From a virus, in the IMG/VR virus record IMGVR_UViG_3300044802_000010, positions 1 through 31,924 of that record: a stretch of DNA of 31,924 nt. One strand, given 5' to 3'. This document shows, piece by piece, positions 27,765-31,924 of this stretch. The position numbers and the translations under genes were made by a program. Numbering within the stretch: position 1 is the stretch's first letter; the number at the start of each line of letters is the position of its first letter. Under the pieces are notes generated by a model that had not been told where the DNA came from, did no database searches, and saw only the letters and a list, made by a program, of their open reading frames with translations.

Positions 27765-29912
27765 TTATGTATTCCCCTGAGATGGAGCGTTCCCTCTTTT
27801 TGCATCTGCTGCGATTTGAGTTTTAACCACCTCAACGCGCTGTTTGTTCAACTCGTTCTGTTGCGCCGCCTGAGCAGCCTGAGACGATTCTTGGAGAGCC
27901 TGCTTCTTCAACTGCTCAGGCAATCCAGACATCGAAATCAATGTGGACTCTGGGATATTGCATCCCTGTTGTCTCAATGAAGACAAGTCTCTGAAGTTCG
28001 CCTCTCGTACCGACGGAGCCCACGGGCTGATCTCGACAGACACATCGTAATTACTAACGTTGACCGAGTTCAACATCTCGCGAATCTGCTCCTTCAAATC
28101 ATCGGGTATCTGTCCCTGAACTGACTGTCCATTCAAGACAATCTGTTGACGCATGGCTCTGTCTTGTACGATTTTCAATATGCGCTGAGGAGTCATCACA
28201 TGATTGATAAGCGGAAGACAGATGCGCCAAATCCTCTGCTCCATGATGTCAAGATTATTGAAGAGATATTCGTTTCCAATGAGGCCGCTTCTTCGAAACT
28301 CAACAACCTCTCTTCCGCTATTCACATTCTGCGGAATGTCAGGAAGGTTGGTAACCAAGTCCATGCTCTTGAGCTGGAGTTCCTCAAGCATGGCAATCTC
28401 ATTGGGGAACTTACCTCCATCAACCCTGACTGGAGGATGCATTGTGTCGTTGACTTCCGCAACGAACCTTCCACCTGTCGCGTTCTTTTTGAAATTCTCT
28501 CGCTCTGTGGTGCTGACGAATGTTCTCTTGTCCACGAGCCAGCCGTATCCGACGCCATTGATGATGTCTGTCATCTGGCTACGACGCTTGTTGAACTCTC
28601 TCTGCGGGTCTTTGAGATAATGAGCCCAACCGTTCCATCGGTTCCCGCGCTTGATGGCGTAGGCAACGGCGCATTGGAAGTCGGCGCATGGCAAGTTTGG
28701 ATAATAGTCATCGAGAAGAATCTTGCCAGCGAACAGTGTGATCCGCATCCTTGCGCCTGAACGTTCTTCTATAATAAGACCAGCGTTCTCAGCGAGAGAG
28801 TCTGCGCTTTCCCGATCTTCTTTGCTCCAGTTCGTTATATTCTGATGGAAGGAATCTTTCTCACTCACCAAGAAGAATGTCTTCACGTACTCCTTGCGCC
28901 ACGTCTCTACGATCTTTATTTCTTTCCTTGCGATGTCGATAATCTCAGGATCAGTAATGACCATCGCGTTCTTATGAGCATCTTCACTCATGACGTACTG
29001 GCGACCGAAGAACCTCTGGAAGAACGTGGGCTTGAGTTGAACCTCGGAGCCTGCCGTCTGGTCGGTCATGAGAGACATTACCTGCTCCTCATGACCGGGG
29101 AAATACTCTTTCAATTTCGCAATGCTGAACCATTTACATTTGTGAAGATGTTCAAGGTCTGACAGGTCAAGTTTCTCGTGGGGTCCGAATAGGATGTCCT
29201 GCCATGGATACCGCTCGATGACGATACGCCCTTCAGGATTCGCATCGTAATCAACCGACACGTCCATCACTCCACGACCGGGGACGAGCTCATCGTAGAA
29301 TACCTGATGCTTCTCAGCGTCAAGCATATTATCAGCGCTGACCTGCTTCATGACTTGGGTGTACACGTCAGCCGCCAGCTGGTTACCGCCTTCCAGAGGG
29401 ATGTACTTGGGCTCCGTCGGGTTCTGTCTCTCGTAGCCCGAGAGCATGGCCACCTTCGCCTGCATTACATTTATATGAAGGACGGCCCTGTCCTTCGACC
29501 GCATCACCTGCGTGGTGCCAGATTCCCACTGATCAAACCAGCACATCTCCTCGGACTCAGCTGCCGTATTCAGGTTGTCTGCTTCATATTGAAGGTCACT
29601 CTTATACAGCTTCAGGCAAACATTCGCCGCGTCATCAGGCGCATCCTCTTTAGGCGTGTCAGGCATCTCATTGTCAATCTGTTCTTCAGACAACTCATGC
29701 TGGTGATGATCATCTCCCGATGGCTGTATCTGCCATCCGCGATCAACAGGGACAAGCTGTCCTGACTGCGGATCAGGAATAAAGTCGTGTGCCCGCATGA
29801 CTAGATGATGATGACCGGCGTTGTCGGAAGTTGTTCCGCCGCCTCGCTCGCTCAGAAATACTATGTGCGCATGACCGCCAAATTCGGTCGTGCGCCGAAG
29901 TTCCGTTTGCAA
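27765..29912 (-). CDS. Portal protein, P22-like, with His-rich N-terminal extension
   Basis: 715 residues, the size of P22-type portals (~725). Body landmarks include WFDQWESGTTQVMRSKDR, LHINVMQAKVAMLSGYERQN, RYPWQDILFGPHEKLDLSD, EIKIVETWRKEYVKTFF and the long helical C-terminus rich in Gln/Ala (QAAQAAQQNELNKQ). The portal forms the dodecameric DNA entry ring bound by TerL. The start is TTG at 29912 with AGAGGTGA upstream. The first ~75 residues carry GGHAHIVFL, GTTSDNAGHHH and DDHHQHEL, a metal-binding-like extension in front of the usual portal fold. A strong promoter lies just upstream, giving a very short leader. Confidence 0.9.
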   Translation of the reverse strand: MQTELRRTTEFGGHAHIVFLSERGGGTTSDNAGHHHLVMRAHDFIPDPQSGQLVPVDRGWQIQPSGDDHHQHELSEEQIDNEMPDTPKEDAPDDAANVCLKLYKSDLQYEADNLNTAAESEEMCWFDQWESGTTQVMRSKDRAVLHINVMQAKVAMLSGYERQNPTEPKYIPLEGGNQLAADVYTQVMKQVSADNMLDAEKHQVFYDELVPGRGVMDVSVDYDANPEGRIVIERYPWQDILFGPHEKLDLSDLEHLHKCKWFSIAKLKEYFPGHEEQVMSLMTDQTAGSEVQLKPTFFQRFFGRQYVMSEDAHKNAMVITDPEIIDIARKEIKIVETWRKEYVKTFFLVSEKDSFHQNITNWSKEDRESADSLAENAGLIIEERSGARMRITLFAGKILLDDYYPNLPCADFQCAVAYAIKRGNRWNGWAHYLKDPQREFNKRRSQMTDIINGVGYGWLVDKRTFVSTTERENFKKNATGGRFVAEVNDTMHPPVRVDGGKFPNEIAMLEELQLKSMDLVTNLPDIPQNVNSGREVVEFRRSGLIGNEYLFNNLDIMEQRIWRICLPLINHVMTPQRILKIVQDRAMRQQIVLNGQSVQGQIPDDLKEQIREMLNSVNVSNYDVSVEISPWAPSVREANFRDLSSLRQQGCNIPESTLISMSGLPEQLKKQALQESSQAAQAAQQNELNKQRVEVVKTQIAADAKRGNAPSQGNT

Positions 29913-29932
29913 TCTTCACCTCTTGTCGGTAA

Positions 29933-29961
29933 ATAATACAACGTCACAGCATGATTGTCAA
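29933..29961 (-). promoter_or_regulatory. Sigma70-like promoter for portal and downstream late genes
   Basis: On the minus strand a perfect TTGACA (29956-29961), a 17-nt spacer and TATTAT (29933-29938) sit in the 76-nt gap between terL and portal. The likely start is near 29926, giving a 5' leader of about 14 nt before the TTG start codon. This is the clearest promoter in the window. Confidence 0.8.
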
Positions 29962-29968
29962 GAATCAT
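29951..29968. promoter_or_regulatory. Inverted repeat overlapping the -35 box, operator candidate
   Basis: ATGATT (29951-29956) and AATCAT (29963-29968) form a perfect 6-bp dyad with a 6-nt centre that covers the TTGACA box of the portal promoter. A repressor or activator bound here would control the late promoter. The half-site is short, so chance occurrence is possible. Confidence 0.4.
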
Positions 29969-29988
29969 TATACCTATCAACCCTCATC

Positions 29989-31560
29989 CTACGACCGCAT
30001 CCATCCCAATCTGTTATCTGAACTTCCCAACTCATCTTGCTCGTGTCTCTTAAAAGCAGCCCAGTATGCGTCACGGTCCCTTTCTCGCTCTGCTATCTTA
30101 TCTGAAATAAAAAAAGAATACATTAAACTATCCATTTCATCGGGGCTTTCATTCAACTTCAGTCTTTTCATCAAGTCAGTTTTTAACTCAACCCTGACTC
30201 TTCCCTTTGGGTCGGGAATATATCTTACGGCAGATAGTTGAGAAATCAAATCTGCATCATCTGGTATCGAAATTAAATTTCGTTCAAATTGTTCTCTTAA
30301 AATCCAATGAAGTTCAGAACGAAGATTGTAGAACTTCTCTGGACTCCATGCTGCCGACACTCCATTTATTCCATGAACTCTTGGAAAATGTTCCAGGATT
30401 CTCTCCATGATTCCAGCCCCAATACCTCCCGCAATATCAATGCACACAGCCTCCGGGTCGAGCTCGTTGATGGCTTTAAGTATCCAGCCAGCCAGCTCGG
30501 TCTGAGAAAGCTGGCGATATTTTTTAATATCATAGACGATACCACCCTTCCTCACAACGATGACTGATTTATTTGTCCCTTGCCCAGCAACGTCAATTCC
30601 AAGTACGTAAGGCGCTCTTGGGTTCGGCGGGAGCTCTCTCCCCACAGCTCGATATATCCACTCGAACGGGATGAGAGTCCCCTCCTCAGCCTCAGGAGGT
30701 AGTCCATTAACATGGATTCGGAAATAATTAGAGTCTCGTCCATACTTGGCTTCAGCATTTGCGATAGCGATCTTCAGTCCAGGCCTGTCGCTCTTCTCCG
30801 CATCCCAGTGCGGCCTTATCCACTGCTCCCACTCTTTTCCGAAGTGGGTATTGTACGCGTACCCGCTTCGAATGACCGGGTTCCATATGAGGATGGTGAC
30901 GTTGCACTTGTCAGTCTGCGTGCTCTCCAGAGGCTTAAACACATTATCCGACACAGCATTAGCCTCATCCACAATGGTGAGCGTGTAGGGAGCATGAAAA
31001 CCAGCCAGAGCCTGATTCTCACCACTCCCGGCCTCGTCCGCCGAAGTCTTCCACACGATGAACTGCTCACTCTTACCCACCTCCTTCAGATATATAGTAT
31101 CGGCCTCAACCTCAAATAGTTCACGGATGGGTGAGGCGTACACGCCATCAGGCGTTCTCATGTTAAGCCACTTTTGCATTTCGTTCCACAAATTTATTTT
31201 AATATTCTTCCCCGTCGGCGCAGTACACTGCACCCGGGAGTGCTCGAAGCAGAAGATAAACCACAGGGCCGCCCACGAGGACAGGGCGTCCTTACCAAGC
31301 CCATTAGCAGAGCGTATGGAGAGTCCACGCAAGAACGCATATCGCTTCTCCTCGTCGTCAATGGGAGTACCGTGGTACTGGCTCTCATAGAATTTCATCT
31401 TACTGAACACGGTGTTGCGCAACTCCCTCAACGCGTTCGCCTGCTGGTTGGTGATGCGGTTCTCCGCTCTCACGGATGGGTTGCACCCAAGAGCCTCCTG
31501 CACGAACAGCACCGGGTCGTTCTGCCAACGTAAGATGGCGTCCTTAAGGTCTGGTGTCAT
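29989..31560 (-). CDS. terL: Terminase large subunit (TerL)
   Basis: 523 residues. ATPase motifs are SANGLGKD (residues 84-91, a Walker A of the type used by several phage terminases) and LTIVDEAN (194-201, Walker B with catalytic Glu). The C-terminal RNase-H-like nuclease shows GIDVAGQG (Asp323), VCIDIAGGIGAG (Asp375) and a late acidic SPDEMDSLMYS. TerL pumps and cuts concatemeric DNA through the portal. The start overlaps the TerS stop (ATGA) and has AGGAGGTGAAGTC upstream. No intein is present, unlike the two helicases here. Confidence 0.93.
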   Translation of the reverse strand: MTPDLKDAILRWQNDPVLFVQEALGCNPSVRAENRITNQQANALRELRNTVFSKMKFYESQYHGTPIDDEEKRYAFLRGLSIRSANGLGKDALSSWAALWFIFCFEHSRVQCTAPTGKNIKINLWNEMQKWLNMRTPDGVYASPIRELFEVEADTIYLKEVGKSEQFIVWKTSADEAGSGENQALAGFHAPYTLTIVDEANAVSDNVFKPLESTQTDKCNVTILIWNPVIRSGYAYNTHFGKEWEQWIRPHWDAEKSDRPGLKIAIANAEAKYGRDSNYFRIHVNGLPPEAEEGTLIPFEWIYRAVGRELPPNPRAPYVLGIDVAGQGTNKSVIVVRKGGIVYDIKKYRQLSQTELAGWILKAINELDPEAVCIDIAGGIGAGIMERILEHFPRVHGINGVSAAWSPEKFYNLRSELHWILREQFERNLISIPDDADLISQLSAVRYIPDPKGRVRVELKTDLMKRLKLNESPDEMDSLMYSFFISDKIAERERDRDAYWAAFKRHEQDELGSSDNRLGWMRS

Positions 31561-31924
31561 GACTTCACCTCCTGCCTGTCTGATCCAACCGCTTGACGCG
31601 TAGACACCGGAGCCGCCGAGGAGAAGTCCTCAGCCTCCCCATCTCCGTCGTCCAGCAGAGCAGGCGCCCCTCCACGCAGGGCCATCTCGCTCTGCTGGGT
31701 AGCCTGCCCAACCGCCTTCAACAGTGTCGCCACCTCTATATTCTGCGTGCTCTTGTTGTCCTCCAGCCGTCTGTTGTAGTTCAGAGTCCCAATGGCCTTA
31801 GACAGCTCCCCCAGCCCAGCCGCCGCGATCTTCTCGGGCGTCATGGCTGAGAGCATCTTCTGGATAGCCTCGCCCAACTGATGCACGAGCCCCTCCTGGG
31901 TGGGCGGGTCGATGGCGTCGGGGT
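31557..31924 (-). CDS. Probable terminase small subunit, N-terminus off window
   Basis: The frame is open to the right edge; a GTG at 31886 is internal, since upstream codons read DPPTQEGLVHQLGEA. The visible part is helical (EKIAAAGLGELSKAIGTLNY then QNIEVATLLKAVGQATQQ) with an acidic linker (LLDDGDGEAEDF) and a short tail. Location directly before terL with an ATGA overlap, and a helical oligomerisation-like region, support TerS. The expected N-terminal HTH would be outside the window. Confidence 0.65.
   Translation of the reverse strand, partial: PDAIDPPTQEGLVHQLGEAIQKMLSAMTPEKIAAAGLGELSKAIGTLNYNRRLEDNKSTQNIEVATLLKAVGQATQQSEMALRGGAPALLDDGDGEAEDFSSAAPVSTRQAVGSDRQEVKS

Noticed and set aside
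29989-31560. Possible third intein in terL
   Set aside because: Walker A, Walker B and nuclease motifs are continuous at normal spacing and no Cys1 or VHN-S/C junction occurs.

Overview
The window is part of a tailed double-stranded DNA bacteriophage genome (Caudoviricetes, podovirus-like neck). It reads as a phage for four reasons: about 37 tightly packed genes with short overlaps and strong Shine-Dalgarno sites; a terminase-portal-scaffold-capsid order; P22-type neck and tail genes (portal, gp4-like adaptor, gp10-like stabiliser); and a compact replication block. I saw no integrase, tRNA, rRNA, CRISPR array, DNA polymerase or recognisable endolysin. The host cannot be named from sequence alone. 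Both ends are cut: the left edge lies inside an intein in a helicase gene, and the right edge lies inside the probable small terminase gene.

Layout. Positions 1-8778 are all plus strand and form the early/replication block: an SNF2-type helicase (5' end missing) interrupted by an intein, small unknown genes, a Cro/XRE-like HTH protein, a two-TM membrane protein, a Cys-containing conserved phage protein, an archaeo-eukaryotic-type primase (AEP) split over two overlapping frames, a UvrD/PcrA-like SF1 helicase carrying a second intein, and a VRR-NUC-type nuclease. From 31924 back to 8657 everything is on the minus strand and forms the late block, in transcription order: TerS (partial), TerL, a sigma70-like promoter, portal, a tiny ORF, a small head protein, scaffold, N4-gp56-type major capsid, a terminator, two small virion proteins, a Gly/His-rich protein, a long hairpin, an InlB-repeat protein, a LamG-gp4 fusion, a tail fibre, a gp10-like stabiliser, three presumptive ejection proteins, a beta-helix protein and other surface proteins, and finally small membrane proteins. 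The two blocks converge tail-to-tail with a 122-nt antisense overlap at 8657-8778.

How it works together. The SNF2 protein, AEP primase, SF1 helicase and VRR-NUC nuclease would form the DNA replication/recombination module. TerS/TerL package DNA through the portal into a scaffold-assembled capsid. The gp4-like and gp10-like proteins close the neck, and Gly-rich and very large internal proteins are probably ejected with DNA.

The most unusual points are: (i) two inteins, each cutting a catalytic helicase motif (motif II of the SNF2 protein, motif V of the SF1 helicase); (ii) a zinc-finger ORF with its own ribosome-binding site lying in a different frame inside the first intein; (iii) the frame-split primase; (iv) a gp4 neck adaptor fused to a LamG domain and carrying a small carbohydrate-binding-like insert; and (v) a roughly 90-nt near-perfect hairpin between two late genes.
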